NCBI GenBank assembly: GCA_963722415.1
Contig: CAVRNI010000009.1
Span: 1-64,000 of the forward strand
Source of the DNA: JALOLG01 sp963722415
GTDB lineage: Bacteria > Actinomycetota > Acidimicrobiia > Acidimicrobiales > Ilumatobacteraceae
DNA: 64,000 nucleotides
Direction: 5' to 3'
Part shown: piece after piece, positions 1-9,599 of the stretch
How the letters are laid out: each line of letters opens with the position of its first letter
How positions within the stretch are numbered: the first letter of the stretch is position 1
Notes under the pieces: model-generated
Seen by the model: the letters and a program-made list of their open reading frames with translations, nothing else
Database searches by the model: none
Told to the model about the DNA's origin: nothing
Position numbers and translations under genes: made by a program

Positions 1-364
1 TGAGCATGTGGCGAGGTTCCCCCCGAGCGTGCCGGCGATCCGGATCTGCGGTGACCCGACGGTGCGTGACGCCTCCGCCAGTGCGGGCAGCAGCGTCGCC
101 AGCGGCTCCTCCATCAACTCGTCGTACGTGACACCTGCGCCGATCCGTGACCGTGCGGGCCGCCGGGTCGATCGTCCACGACCGGAGCTCGGCGACACGA
201 TCGACGGCGACGACGACCGGTGCCCCGGCACCCGTGGCGATGCTGCGGTGGCCCTCGTTGATCTCGACCAAGGCGTCGGTTCCCCCGGCGAGCACCATCG
301 CGCCGGGGTTGGCGGTGATGGCGTCGATCGCCTCGAGCAGCGTGAGTGGGACGACGACCGGCAT
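1..364 (-). CDS. FAD-binding subunit of a xanthine/CO-dehydrogenase-family enzyme (partial, frameshifted)
   Basis: Only the N-terminal ~120 residues lie in the window; the gene runs off the left edge. Translation from the ATG at 364 gives an LAGGTDALVEIN segment, the FAD pyrophosphate-binding motif of the medium (CoxM/XdhB) subunit. After one extra base near 145-146 it continues GAGVTYDELM, then GSPQIRIAGTLGGNLATCS, the second FAD loop. Family knowledge: this subunit passes electrons from a molybdenum-cofactor subunit through FAD to NAD or a quinone; the partner subunits are not visible. The gene is 61 bases downstream of PPK2 on the same strand. The indel is probably a sequence error because both halves are well conserved. 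Substrate (xanthine, CO, nicotinate and so on) cannot be decided. Confidence 0.75.
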   Translation of the reverse strand, partial: MPVVVPLTLLEAIDAITANPGAMVLAGGTDALVEINEGHRSIATGAGAPVVVAVDRVAELRSWTIDPAARTVTDRRRCHVRRVDGGAAGDAAARTGGGVTHRRVTADPDRRHARGEPRHML

Positions 365-373
365 CAACGTGCG

Positions 374-379
374 ACTGTA
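374..379 (-). promoter_or_regulatory. Putative -10 element (TACAGT) of the FAD-subunit gene
   Basis: On the minus strand TACAGT ends nine bases before the ATG at 364. This fits a leaderless transcript, the same arrangement seen before several other genes here. No convincing -35 at 16-18 bases was found. Confidence 0.35.
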
Positions 380-425
380 CAAAACGTCAAGACTCGACGT
401 CGTGCCGTCGCGAGTCGAGTCGGCG

Positions 426-1241
426 TTACGTGATGACGAGCCCGGTGACGTCGGCCTCCGGCTCGGGGAACCGTGGATCGATGCGCTCGAGCACGTCGCG
501 CAGGATCTGGGCGACGGCGAGGTTGCGCACCCACTTGCGATCGGCGGGCACGACGTACCACGGCGCCGTTGCGGTCGACGTCTTGGCCAGGGCATCGGTG
601 TAGGCACTCGTGAAGTCATCCCACAGCGCCCGGTCGTCGAGATCGCCGCGGCGGAACTTCCAGTGCTTGTCGGGGTTGTCGACCCGCTCCTGGAGACGGA
701 CGCGCTGCTCCTCCTTCGAGATGTTGAGGAACAGCTTCACGATGTGCGTGCCCTCGGCGGTGAGCATCCGTTCGAAGTCGACGATCTCGCCGTACCGCTT
801 CCTCCAGCGCGCGGCAGGCACGAACTGCTTGACGCGCACGACCAGGACATCTTCGTAGTGGCTGCGGTTGAAGATCCCGATCATCCCCTTCGGAGGACAG
901 CGGTGATGCACGCGCCAGAGGTAGTCGTGTGACTGCTCCTCTTCCGACGGGACGCCGAACGAGCTGACCGTGACGCCCGCCGGGTTGATCCCGGTGAACA
1001 ACGAGCGGATGACGCCGTCCTTCCCGCCTGTATCCATGGCCTGCAGCACGACGAGCATGGCGTCGTGCTTGGCGGCGAACAGCCGGGTCTGGAGATCCGC
1101 CAACCGCGCGAGCTCCTCGGCCAACTGTGCCTGCGCTGTCTCCTTGTCCCAGCCGAACGTCTCTCGGGGATCGTGATCGGAGAGCTTCAGCCGGGAACCG
1201 ACGCGGCACGTCTCGAGCACGCGCGCGGACATGAAGGCCAA
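426..1241 (-). CDS. ppk2: Polyphosphate kinase 2 family (polyphosphate:nucleotide phosphotransferase)
   Basis: PPK2 enzymes transfer phosphate between inorganic polyphosphate and nucleoside mono- or diphosphates in the cytosol. The 271-residue product has the family's Walker A-like MDTGGKDG (about residues 69-76), the Walker B region FNRSHYEDVLVVRV (124-137), and a basic lid around DNPDKHWKFRRGDLDDR. Length matches single-domain class I PPK2. The product starts at the ATG at 1241; a second in-frame ATG lies at 1232. The gene is divergent from the peptide-importer operon and precedes the FAD-subunit gene by 61 bases. AMP versus ADP preference cannot be read reliably from sequence alone. Confidence 0.93.
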   Translation of the reverse strand: MAFMSARVLETCRVGSRLKLSDHDPRETFGWDKETAQAQLAEELARLADLQTRLFAAKHDAMLVVLQAMDTGGKDGVIRSLFTGINPAGVTVSSFGVPSEEEQSHDYLWRVHHRCPPKGMIGIFNRSHYEDVLVVRVKQFVPAARWRKRYGEIVDFERMLTAEGTHIVKLFLNISKEEQRVRLQERVDNPDKHWKFRRGDLDDRALWDDFTSAYTDALAKTSTATAPWYVVPADRKWVRNLAVAQILRDVLERIDPRFPEPEADVTGLVIT

Positions 1242-1342
1242 CGTATCCCAGCGGTTGTCGTCCGGGCGACGATCGGGTGACGATGACGCTCCGTGTACGG
1301 CGGCGGGCGATGTCGATGGCTATGGTGGCCCCGTGCCGTGCC

Positions 1343-1356
1343 GTGACTGCCGTCAC
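1343..1356. promoter_or_regulatory. Small inverted repeat in the ppk2/importer divergent gap
   Basis: GTGAC-N4-GTCAC lies about 17 bases downstream of a TATGGT (1321-1326) that could be a -10 element for the importer operon. The gap 1242-1417 holds no gene. The repeat could be an operator but is short, so this is only a suggestion. Confidence 0.2.
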
Positions 1357-1417
1357 ACGGCGGAAGGCACTGGGGCAAGACCAGACGGCCACACCAGACA
1401 GATGGGGGAGCACACGG

Positions 1418-3287
1418 ATGCACGTACGTCCAACCACACACCGACGCCGGGCCGGCCGCTATGTGGCTGCGGCATTGGTGTCGTTCTCGCTTGTCGCCGC
1501 TGCGTGCGGTGACAAGAAAGACGACGACGCAGTCGAGACCGACGACACCGAGGCCGAAGTCGAGGAGACCACACCGCCGGACGACGAGCGCGACCGAGGA
1601 CACGGCCGATGTGACGACGCCGGAGACCGAGACGACGGAGGCGGCGGCACCGGTCGTGACCGAGCCACCCGAATCCGAGTTCGACCCCGTGATCGGTGGG
1701 AAGTTGGTGGTCGCGGGAGAGGCCGAGGCGGCCAACCCGTGGACGCCCGCCAACGTGCAGTGTGACTCCTTCTGCCAGATGCGCGTCCGCGCGTTCTACG
1801 ACCCGCTGTTCACCGTCAACGACAAACTCGAGGTGGCGCCGTACCTCGCCGAGAGCATCACGGCCAACGAGGACTCGACCGCGTTCACGATCAAGGTGCG
1901 CGAAGGCATCACGTTCCACGACGGGACGCCGCTCGACGCCGACGCCGTGATGGACAACATCAACCGCAGCTTCCGCAGCCTCCTCATCGGCGCCGCCGTG
2001 AAGGACATCGCCCGGAACGTCGCCGACCCGGGTGCCGATCCGGCCAACCCGCAGATCCTCTTCGAGAAGGTCGACGACTTCACGTTCACGATGTTCACCG
2101 GCTTCAACGGCGATCCCGAACAGCCCATCTCGTGGCCGACGTTCCCGATCTACCTCAACGGTCAGGGTGGCCTCATCGCCTCGCCGACATGGCTGGCTGC
2201 CGTCGACGCCGGCACGGCCCAGCCGACCGACGCCGTCGGAACGGGTCCGTTCGTGTTCGGGAGCTACGCGCCTGGTGACCGTCTGATCGTCACCAAGAAC
2301 CCCGACTACTGGCGGACCGACGAGAACGGCAACCAGTTGCCCTATCTCGACGAGATCGAGTTCCGCGTGATCGTCGACTCGCAGGTTCGCGCCCAGGCCC
2401 TCGAGTCCGGTGACGTCGACATGATCGCGACGTCGGACAACAACGTCCTGGTCGACTACCTCGACAACCCGGACTTCCCGATGGTCCTGCAGGCGCAGTT
2501 CGCCGAGACGAACTACTGGCTGTTGCACCTGACCATCCCGCCGCTCGACAACCGAGACGTGCGGTGCGCGCTCCAGCAGGCCATCGACAAGGTCGACTAC
2601 ATCGACGTCGCCAACTCTGGATATGGCGAACCGGCCAACGCGCCGTTCTCGCCGGGCCAGGAGGGCTACCTCGCCGACAACGGCGGACCCGAGTACGACC
2701 CAGAAGCGGCGTCAGCGGCGATCGAGGCGTACGAGGCGGCCAACGGTCCGATCATCATCAACTACTCGACCACGCCGACCGCGTCGAACCTCACACGGGC
2801 CCAGTTCATCGCCGATGCGTGGGGCGCGATCGGAGTCGAGATCTCGATCAACCAGATCGAGCAGTCGACGCTGATCAACAACGCCCTGTTCGGCGATCCG
2901 CTGTTCGGCGCGTTCGGCTGGCGCAACCACGCCGGCTTCTACGTCGACCAGCAGTACTTCTGGTGGCACAGCTCGGCGGCGACCGACGACGGTGGTCTGG
3001 CGCTGAACTTCGGTCGCCTCAAGGACCCCGAGCTCGACGCCCTGCTGGAAGCGGCCCGGAGCGAGTCCGACGTCGACGTACGTCGCGGCATCGCCGAGGA
3101 CATCAACCGGCGCTTCGCCGATCAGTGCTACATCATCGTGTCCGACTACACCCAGTGGGGCGTCATCCACACCCCGGCGGTGCAGAACATCGGACGCACG
3201 CCACTGCCGGACGGCACTGGATTCGCCCGCGACGGTGCGGGCTTCCCGGGCCAGGTGTGGCTGACCGCGGTGTTCCTGGCCGAATGA
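1418..3287 (+). CDS. Peptide-type ABC transporter substrate-binding lipoprotein (one frameshift)
   Basis: Binding protein of an Opp/Dpp-type importer (SBP_bac_5 family), anchored outside the membrane. From ATG 1418, with GGGGGAG at 1404-1410 as ribosome site, it begins with basic residues, a hydrophobic stretch and the lipobox VAAAC (Cys about residue 30). A Thr/Asp/Glu-rich linker follows. One extra base around 1580-1590 moves the frame, after which the whole family fold follows: FYDPLFTVNDKLEVAPYLAE, the ITFHDGTPLDADAV segment, GTGPFVFGSY, and a long C-terminal lobe. The corrected length, about 622 residues, is normal for the family plus linker. It heads the five-gene operon to 7380. The ligand is probably a peptide, but nickel or glycoside binding also occurs in this family. 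Confidence 0.88.
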
Positions 3288-3295
3288 GACGAGTC

Positions 3296-3328
3296 GAGGT
3301 GGGGCCCGCCGACGGCGGGCCCCACCTC
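3296..3328 (+). terminator. Strong hairpin between binding-protein and permease genes
   Basis: A perfect 15-bp stem (3296-3310 with 3314-3328) closes over a GAC loop, eight bases after the binding-protein stop. There is no T tract, and the next gene starts at 3340 in the same operon. Such intercistronic hairpins usually protect the upstream mRNA or partly terminate, giving more binding protein than permease. That role is inferred. Confidence 0.7.
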
Positions 3329-3339
3329 GGTGACCGACC

Positions 3340-4305
3340 ATGCGGTACGTACTCCAGCGCCTCGTCCAATTCCTAATCGTCTTCGTGATCGTCACCTTCG
3401 TGGTGATGGTCTTCACGCGCATCGGTAGCCGCGACCCGGTCCGCGATCTCGCCGGCGGGGCAGTCGGTGAAGCGCAGATCGAGGAGGTTCGGGAGGACTA
3501 CCCGTATCTCGACAAGCCCCTGGTGCAGCAATACGTCTACTGGCTCGGCGACTTCGTGACGGGCGATCTCGGTCGGTCGTACCTGCAGAGCCAGGAGGGC
3601 ATCGACATGTTCAAGCAGCGCCTTCCCGCGACGATCTTCATCGCCTTGTGGGCGGTGGTGCTCGGCCTGCTGATCGCGGTGCCCGTCGGTGTCTACAGCG
3701 CCTATAGACGCGACGGAAAGATGGATCGAATATCGAGCGTCGCGTCGTTCGGGGTGATCTCGATGCCACCGGTCGTGGTGGGTGTCGCACTGTTGTACCT
3801 GGTCGTCGCGGTCCTGGGGTGGTTCCCGACCGTCGGTGCTTCCACCTACGTCGCGCCGTGGGACAACCCGATCGAGCATTTCAGGAACTTCTTCATCCCC
3901 GCGTTGACGCTCGGAATCGGTCTGGGCGCGGTCTGGAGTCGTTTCCTGCGCGCCGACATGATCCTGACCCTGCAGAGTGACTTCATCATGTTGGCGAAGG
4001 CCAAGGGAGTCTCACCGAACCGTGTGCTCTGGGTCCACGCACTTCGGGCATCGGTGCTCTCGCTGATCACGAGCGTGGCACTTCAGACGTCGGCACTGAT
4101 CGGAGGCGCGGTCATCGCCGAGACGTTCTTCGGGCCGAAGGGAATCGGTGAACGTCTCGTGTTCGCGATCCAGGGCAACGACATCCTCATCATTCAGGCG
4201 ATCACCGCCGTGCTCGTCGTCGGCGTGGTCATCGCCAACCTCGTGGTCGACCTGCTCTACGCCGTCATCGACCCACGCATCAGACACGCGAGGCAACTCG
4301 GATGA
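3340..4305 (+). CDS. dppB: Peptide ABC transporter permease (DppB/OppB type)
   Basis: One of two membrane subunits of the importer. The 321-residue product starts with an MRYVLQRL-type N terminus and a first membrane segment (residues ~9-28), followed by a long periplasmic loop and five further hydrophobic segments, as in DppB. The EAA loop that contacts the ATPases is visible as AKAKGVSPNRVLWVHALR (about residues 219-236). It starts 52 bases after the binding-protein gene, just past the hairpin, and is followed 19 bases later by the partner permease. No frame disruption. Confidence 0.92.
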   Translation: MRYVLQRLVQFLIVFVIVTFVVMVFTRIGSRDPVRDLAGGAVGEAQIEEVREDYPYLDKPLVQQYVYWLGDFVTGDLGRSYLQSQEGIDMFKQRLPATIFIALWAVVLGLLIAVPVGVYSAYRRDGKMDRISSVASFGVISMPPVVVGVALLYLVVAVLGWFPTVGASTYVAPWDNPIEHFRNFFIPALTLGIGLGAVWSRFLRADMILTLQSDFIMLAKAKGVSPNRVLWVHALRASVLSLITSVALQTSALIGGAVIAETFFGPKGIGERLVFAIQGNDILIIQAITAVLVVGVVIANLVVDLLYAVIDPRIRHARQLG

Positions 4306-4324
4306 CCAGGGAGATGGTGGACCG

Positions 4325-5276
4325 ATGACCGATCTACTGGCCACTCCGTCGGTCGAGCCGAGCCCCACGGTCGCCGTCGCGGCCGACGACGGCCGGCCGC
4401 GACGCAAGTTGCCGCTCGGCCTCTGGTTCGGCATCGGATGGCTCGTCGTCGCGACGTTCCATGCCTACTTCGCCTCGCGGTTGCCGTGGGTGCGCGGCGA
4501 GAACCAACGCGTCGAGGGTGCCGGGCGTTACCGCATGGCCCCGTCAGCCGACTTCTGGTTCGGCAGCGACAAGTTGGGCAAGGACGTGTTCGCGCGGTGC
4601 GTCTACGGCGCCAAGCTCTCGATCACCCTGGCGACGGTCAGCATCGTCGTCGGGCTCCTCATCGGCGGCTCGATGGGGATGATCGCCGGGTACTTCAAGG
4701 GCTCCGTCGATCGGGTGCTCTCGATCGTCATCGACGCCCTGCTGGCGTTTCCGGCGTTGATCGTCGCGGCCCTGTTGATCGGTCGCTTCGACGTGCTGCA
4801 GGCGAGCGACATCCAGGTCGCCGGCTTCGGATTCGAGTGGCTGACGCGACGTTGGTCGATCGCGATCGTGTTCTCGCTGCTCTCGATCGCGCCGGTTGCC
4901 CGCATCGTGCGGGCTCAGACGCTGTCGCTGAGCGAGCGTGAGTTCGTGCTCGCATCGCGCAGTCTCGGCGCACGCACGCCACGCATCCTGTTCCGCGAGG
5001 TGCTCCCGAACCTCGTGCCGGCGATGGTGTCGGTGCTCTTCACCGGCATCGGGATCCTGCTCGCGGCCGAAGGGTGCGCTCGCGTTCCTCGGCTACAGCA
5101 TCAAGGCGCCCGACGCGTCGTGGGGACTGATGATCAACGAGGCGCGCGTCGACATCGACCAGTACTGGTGGGCAACCATCATGCCGGCCGCGATGCTGTT
5201 CATGACCGTGCTCGCCTTCAACCTGATCGGCAACTGGGTCGCCAAGCACTTCGACATCCGCGAGGCGGCCATATGA
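4325..5276 (+). CDS. dppC: Peptide ABC transporter permease (DppC/OppC type, one frameshift)
   Basis: Partner permease of the 3340 gene. It has an N-terminal soluble stretch, a first membrane helix (about residues 30-50), then the conserved GSDKLGKDVFARCVYG region and the EAA loop ASRSLGARTPRILFREVLPN. One extra G in a GGG run near 5070-5072 breaks the frame right after GILLAAEG. The other frame then gives the expected C terminus (ALAFLGYSIKAP, then ASWGLMINEAR) to the stop at 5276. Without correction the upstream frame runs straight into the following ATPase gene and would be misread as a permease-ATPase fusion. Corrected length is about 316 residues. The stop overlaps the ATG of the next gene. 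Confidence 0.88.
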
Positions 5277-6355
5277 GCGGGGTGCAGGCCGCGTCCCGAG
5301 GCGCCGAGGGCACGCTGCTCGAAGTCACCGATCTGCGCACCCACTTCAGGACCGATCGTGGCCTCGTGCGTGCGGTCGACGGCGTCACGTTCTCGCTCGA
5401 GCGCGGCAAGGCGCTCGGGATCGTCGGCGAGTCCGGCTCCGGCAAGACCGTGCTGTCGCGGGCGATCATGGGGCTGCTCCCCCCACGCGCCATCGTCCAG
5501 TCGGGTTCGGTGCGCTTCGCCGGGCAGGAGATCCTGGGACTGCCGGCGAAGCAGATGCGCCATATCTGGGGGCGCGAGATGTCGATGATCTTCCAGGACC
5601 CGATGACCTCGCTCAACCCGTTGATGAAGGTCGGGCGCCAGATCACCGAGCCCCTCAAGATCCACCTCGACATGCCCGGCGACGACGCCCGCGCGACGGC
5701 GGAGCGGCTGTTGAAGGACGTCCGGATCCCCGAGGCCGCCCGCCGCCTCAACCAGTACCCGCACGAGCTCTCGGGCGGGATGCGCCAGCGTGTGATGATC
5801 GCCATCGCGCTCGCGTGCGGCCCGACACTGCTCTTCGCCGACGAGCCGACGACCGCGCTCGACGTCACGGTGCAGGCCCAGATCCTCGACCTGATCGGTG
5901 AGCAGCGCCGCGACCGCAACATGTCGGTGATCCTGGTGACCCACGACCTCGGTGTGGTTGCCGGTCACACGGACGAGATCGCCGTCATGTACGCCGGCCA
6001 GCTCGTCGAGAAGGCGCCGACGCGTTCGCTCTTCGCCAACATGAAGATGCCGTACACCAAGTCGCTGATGCGCAGCATCCCCAAGATCGACGACCCCAGC
6101 CACACCCGACTGCTGACGATCCCCGGCCGCCCACCGGATCTCGTGAACCCACCGGCCGGGTGTCGCTTCGCGCCACGCTGCGCGTACGCCCGCGACCGCT
6201 GCCACGTCGAGCAGCCGCCGCTCGTGGCCGCCGAGCGACCCGACCACGTCTACGCGTGCTGGTACCCGGTCGGCTCGCCGGAGTTCGAGGAACGTGACGC
6301 CGAGATCCTCAGTCAGAGCGTGCGCATCACTGCCGCGGCCGGGCAGCAGGTCTGA
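5273..6355 (+). CDS. dppD: Peptide ABC transporter ATP-binding protein (DppD/OppD type)
   Basis: First ATPase of the importer, 360 residues. It shows Walker A GESGSGKT (52-59), Q-loop FQDPMTSLNP, signature LSGGM (166-170), Walker B LLFADEP (186-192) and the H-loop THDLG. The C-terminal oligopeptide-transporter extension carries the CRFAPRCAYARDRC cysteine cluster, which binds an Fe-S cluster in relatives. The start ATG at 5273 overlaps the permease stop (ATGA), and its stop overlaps the next ATPase, so the pair is translationally coupled. Confidence 0.95.
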   Translation: MSGVQAASRGAEGTLLEVTDLRTHFRTDRGLVRAVDGVTFSLERGKALGIVGESGSGKTVLSRAIMGLLPPRAIVQSGSVRFAGQEILGLPAKQMRHIWGREMSMIFQDPMTSLNPLMKVGRQITEPLKIHLDMPGDDARATAERLLKDVRIPEAARRLNQYPHELSGGMRQRVMIAIALACGPTLLFADEPTTALDVTVQAQILDLIGEQRRDRNMSVILVTHDLGVVAGHTDEIAVMYAGQLVEKAPTRSLFANMKMPYTKSLMRSIPKIDDPSHTRLLTIPGRPPDLVNPPAGCRFAPRCAYARDRCHVEQPPLVAAERPDHVYACWYPVGSPEFEERDAEILSQSVRITAAAGQQV

Positions 6356-7380
6356 TGGCCGGTACCGGTAAGGCCCACCTCCGCGAGGGCGACATCGTGA
6401 TTCGCGTCGAGGACCTCGTGATGGAGTTCCCGATCGGGCACACCGGGCTCAAGGTCAACGCGGTGTCGGGCATCAGCTTCGACGTCGTTCGCGGCGAGAC
6501 GTTGGGGCTCGTCGGTGAGTCGGGTTGCGGCAAGAGCACCACCGGGCGGGCGATCATGCAGCTGCCCCGCCCGACGTCGGGGTCGGTGCTGTTCGAGGGC
6601 CAGGAGCTCACCTCCATGTCGACCGCCTCGATGAGAGAGGCGCGCACGAAGATGCAGATGATCTTCCAGGACCCGATCTCGTCGTTGAACCCGCGCCGCA
6701 AGGTCCGCGACATCGTGATGGAGCCGCTCACGATCTGGAAGCGTGGCTCCCGCGACGAGCGATCGACCCGGGTGGACGCGGTGCTCGAGGACGTCGGCAT
6801 CGATCCCGCTCGCGCGGCCGAGAGCCAGCCCCACCAGTTCTCGGGCGGGCAGTGCCAGCGCATCTCGATCGCCCGCTCGCTGGTGCTCGATCCGACGATG
6901 ATCATCTGCGACGAACCGGTGTCGGCCCTCGACGTCAGCGTGCAGGGACAGGTGATCAACCTGCTCGAGGACTTGAAGGCGCGCTACGGGCTGACGCTGA
7001 TCTTCATCGCCCACGACCTCGCCGTCGTGAAGAACATCAGTGATCGGGTCGCGGTGATGTACCTGGGCAAGCTGTGCGAGGTCGCGTCGAGTGACGACCT
7101 GTACGCGCGTCCCGCGCATCCGTACACGAAGGTCTTGATCGACTCGATTCCGGTTCCCGATCCCGAAGCGATCCTGCACCACGCCGATGTCGTCGGCGAG
7201 CCGCCGTCGCCGGTGCTGCCGCCGTCGGGCTGCCGTTTCCATCCGCGCTGCCCGCGTGCCGACGAGCAGTGCTCGATCGAGGAGCCGCAACTCAGGGACC
7301 TCGGGGGTGCGCACTTCGTCGCCTGCCACCACCCGTACGAGGTCCCCGTCACGCTCACGACGACCGCGGCCGCAAACTGA
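6355..7380 (+). CDS. dppF: Peptide ABC transporter ATP-binding protein (DppF/OppF type)
   Basis: Second ATPase, 341 residues, last gene of the operon. Walker A GESGCGKST is at 54-62, the Q-loop at FQDPISSLNP, Walker B MIICDEP at 182-188. The signature reads FSGGQCQR (162-169) where most relatives have LSGGQRQR, a mild deviation not expected to abolish activity. The C terminus again has the cysteine cluster (CRFHPRCPRADEQC). Coding frames are intact in both ATPases, in contrast to the frameshifted binding protein and DppC. Confidence 0.94.
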   Translation: MAGTGKAHLREGDIVIRVEDLVMEFPIGHTGLKVNAVSGISFDVVRGETLGLVGESGCGKSTTGRAIMQLPRPTSGSVLFEGQELTSMSTASMREARTKMQMIFQDPISSLNPRRKVRDIVMEPLTIWKRGSRDERSTRVDAVLEDVGIDPARAAESQPHQFSGGQCQRISIARSLVLDPTMIICDEPVSALDVSVQGQVINLLEDLKARYGLTLIFIAHDLAVVKNISDRVAVMYLGKLCEVASSDDLYARPAHPYTKVLIDSIPVPDPEAILHHADVVGEPPSPVLPPSGCRFHPRCPRADEQCSIEEPQLRDLGGAHFVACHHPYEVPVTLTTTAAAN

Positions 7381-7443
7381 CTCCCAACCGACAGGCGGTC
7401 GCTGGCGCTTCGTGGCATCCGGTTCGGGCGCAACGACAGTTGG

Positions 7444-7449
7444 TACGGT
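7444..7449 (+). promoter_or_regulatory. Putative -10 element TACGGT of the DNA glycosylase gene
   Basis: TACGGT ends six bases before the ATG at 7456, the spacing expected for leaderless transcription in actinobacteria. The 75-base gap after dppF contains no other clear signal. Confidence 0.4.
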
Positions 7450-7455
7450 CGCCGG

Positions 7456-8370
7456 ATGACCAGCGCGCTCGCGGCAATGGCGCCGTCGATGGCCCGGTCG
7501 ATGGGCACCACGTTGTCGCCGTTCCGGTACGGCGGCGCTGACCCGACGACGTGGCTCACGCCGCACGAGTTCGTCCGTGCCACGTTCACGCCCGACGGAC
7601 CAGCCACCGTCCGCATCTCGTGGAGCTCCGGCGAACGTCAGTGTGTCGACGCCGAGACCTGGGGCCCTGGTGCCGCGTGGTTGCTCGAACGCGTCCCTGC
7701 CTACACCGGCGCCGACGACGTCGGCGTCGATCTCCCCGACGTCCACCCGGTCGTCACCCGGGCGGCCCGCGATCACCCCGGCCTTCGGATCGGGGCGAGT
7801 GGCGGTCTCTACCACGAGCTGCTCCCGACGATCATCGCCCAGCGCATCACGAGCGGCGAGGCGCTGCGCCAGTGGCGATCGTTGTGCCTCGAGCTCGGCG
7901 AGCCCGCCCCGGGGCCGTTCGCCCGACTCCGACTCCCCCCGGCTCCGAAGGCTCTGGCCCGACGTCCGGCATGGTGGTTCCATCCGCTCGGCATCGAGAC
8001 CAAACGGGCGCGGGCGCTGACCGAGGTCGCGGCGCACGCGCACCACCTGTGGGACTGGGCAGTCGCCGGACCGATCGTCGCCGCTTCTCGTCTCGCGCTC
8101 CTCCGCGGCGTCGGGCCGTGGACGATCGGCTCGGTGCTCGGGCCGGCGCTCGGTGATCCGGACGCCGTGGCCGTCGGCGACTACCACCTTGCCAACATGG
8201 TCGCGTGGGCGCTGGCAGGCGAACCCCGCGCCACCGACGACCGTATGCTCGACCTGCTCGAACCGTTCCGCGGTCAACGCGGCCGGGTCGTCCGGCTCAT
8301 CGGCCTGTCAGGCCCGCGAGTCCCGGCGTTCGGTCCACGCAAGCGGATCCTGCCGATGCACCGCTGGTGA
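7456..8370 (+). CDS. AlkA/HhH-GPD-family DNA glycosylase
   Basis: Base-excision repair glycosylase that removes alkylated or oxidised bases. In the 304-residue product a helix-hairpin-helix motif (LLRGVGPWTIGSVL, about 215-228) is followed by the catalytic-type aspartate in VAVGDYHL (Asp242), the layout of AlkA and related 3-methyladenine glycosylases. An N-terminal beta-rich region (1-100) also fits AlkA. It has no C-terminal FeS cysteines, so it is not a MutY/Nth type. It follows the importer but has its own promoter-like site. Its TGA overlaps the GTG of the next gene. Exact substrate is unknown. Confidence 0.85.
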   Translation: MTSALAAMAPSMARSMGTTLSPFRYGGADPTTWLTPHEFVRATFTPDGPATVRISWSSGERQCVDAETWGPGAAWLLERVPAYTGADDVGVDLPDVHPVVTRAARDHPGLRIGASGGLYHELLPTIIAQRITSGEALRQWRSLCLELGEPAPGPFARLRLPPAPKALARRPAWWFHPLGIETKRARALTEVAAHAHHLWDWAVAGPIVAASRLALLRGVGPWTIGSVLGPALGDPDAVAVGDYHLANMVAWALAGEPRATDDRMLDLLEPFRGQRGRVVRLIGLSGPRVPAFGPRKRILPMHRW

Positions 8371-9599
8371 CCACCGACGACCCGACCGTGAGAACCGCCA
8401 CCGTGACGACCGAGACCCACCACGCAGGCGTGTCCGAAAAGCGACCGATGACGTGGCACCGGGCTGCCTGGTACGGCGTCGGCGCGTTCGTGATCTCCCG
8501 GATGTGCGTGCTCGCGGGCGCCGGCGTGCGGGCGGCCCAGCTCGTGGTCGACGCCGAGGAGGCCGGGCAGCCGCGACCCAAGAACGCGGTCGGCTTCATC
8601 ACCGAGGTGCTGTTGTCGTGGGACGGCCGCTGGTACCTCGACATCGTGCGCCACGGCTACCCGCATTCGATCCCGCCCAACATCACGTACGAGCAGTCCG
8701 AGGCGCGGGCGGCGTTCTTCCCGGTGTACCCGCTGACCGTACGTTTCGTCGACGCGATCGCACCCGGCGGCGACACCATCGCCGCGTTGTTCGTGAACTT
8801 CGTCCTCGCCCTCGTCGCCATGCTGCTGATCGGCCGCTTGGCGCTGCGCCTCACCGACGACGCCGAGGTCGCAGCGCGAGCGATGGTGATCTTCGCCGTC
8901 TTCCCGGGATCGTTCGTGCTGTCGTTCGCGTACGCGGAGGCGGCGTTGATCGCGCTGTGCGCGGCATGTCTGCTCCTGCTGCTCGACGAGCGCTGGGTGC
9001 TGGCGGGACTCGTCGGCGCACTCGCAACCGCGACGCGGCCAAATGGTGTCGCGATCGTCGCCGCGTGCGCCGTCGCGTCGTTCATCGCCATCCGACAACG
9101 ACGCGACTGGATGTCGCTCGCCGCGCCGCTGCTCAGTCCGATCGGCTTCGTCGCCTTCCAGGCGTTCCTCCGGCACCACACCGACGAGTCGTGGCCCTGG
9201 TTCCGGGTGCAGCGCGAGGCATGGCGCGAGGGCACCAGCTTCGGCGCGACCGCGGTCCGCAACACGATCAGCTTCCTCGGCAGTCCACTCGCCAGCCCGA
9301 CGGACGTACTCACGGTGGCGACGATGATCGCGATGTTCGGCGTGCTGTGGTGCGCCTGGCGGCACCCGCTCCCCCTCCCGTTGCTGGCATACGTCGTCGT
9401 GGTCATCGCCCTGATGCTCCTGCCGGCCACCGTCACCGCCCGCCCGCGGTTCTTGTTCACGGCGTTCCCACTGGTGATCCCGGTCGCCACCTGGTGGTCG
9501 CATCGTGACCGGATCGGTTGGGAGCTGACGCTCGTGGCGTGCGGAGCGGGCCTGGCGACGCTCACCGCTCTGTACGGGGTCTTCGGGGCGATCCCGTGA
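8367..9599 (+). CDS. PIG-V-like integral membrane mannosyltransferase (GT-C)
   Basis: About 410 residues with roughly nine to eleven hydrophobic segments. Near the N terminus it has the signature WDGRWYLDIVRHGYP and then FFPVYPL, the conserved first loop of the PIG-V/GPI-mannosyltransferase-II-like family found in actinobacteria. Such enzymes use polyprenyl-phosphate sugars outside the membrane. The GTG at 8367 overlaps the glycosylase stop; the first ATG (8449, MTWHRAAW) is a possible alternative because the residues before it look unstructured. It overlaps the AftD-like gene at its end, suggesting a joint role in envelope glycan assembly. Acceptor unknown. Confidence 0.8.
   Translation: MTTDDPTVRTATVTTETHHAGVSEKRPMTWHRAAWYGVGAFVISRMCVLAGAGVRAAQLVVDAEEAGQPRPKNAVGFITEVLLSWDGRWYLDIVRHGYPHSIPPNITYEQSEARAAFFPVYPLTVRFVDAIAPGGDTIAALFVNFVLALVAMLLIGRLALRLTDDAEVAARAMVIFAVFPGSFVLSFAYAEAALIALCAACLLLLLDERWVLAGLVGALATATRPNGVAIVAACAVASFIAIRQRRDWMSLAAPLLSPIGFVAFQAFLRHHTDESWPWFRVQREAWREGTSFGATAVRNTISFLGSPLASPTDVLTVATMIAMFGVLWCAWRHPLPLPLLAYVVVVIALMLLPATVTARPRFLFTAFPLVIPVATWWSHRDRIGWELTLVACGAGLATLTALYGVFGAIP

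Noticed and set aside
1580..1590. Programmed +1 frameshift in the binding-protein gene
   Set aside because: No slippery sequence or downstream structure is apparent, and similar +1 breaks occur in many unrelated genes here, so error is the simpler explanation.
4148..6355. 735-residue permease-ATPase fusion reading frame
   Set aside because: It arises from an extra G near 5071 in dppC. The correct dppC C terminus is in another frame and the ATPase has its own overlapping ATG at 5273.
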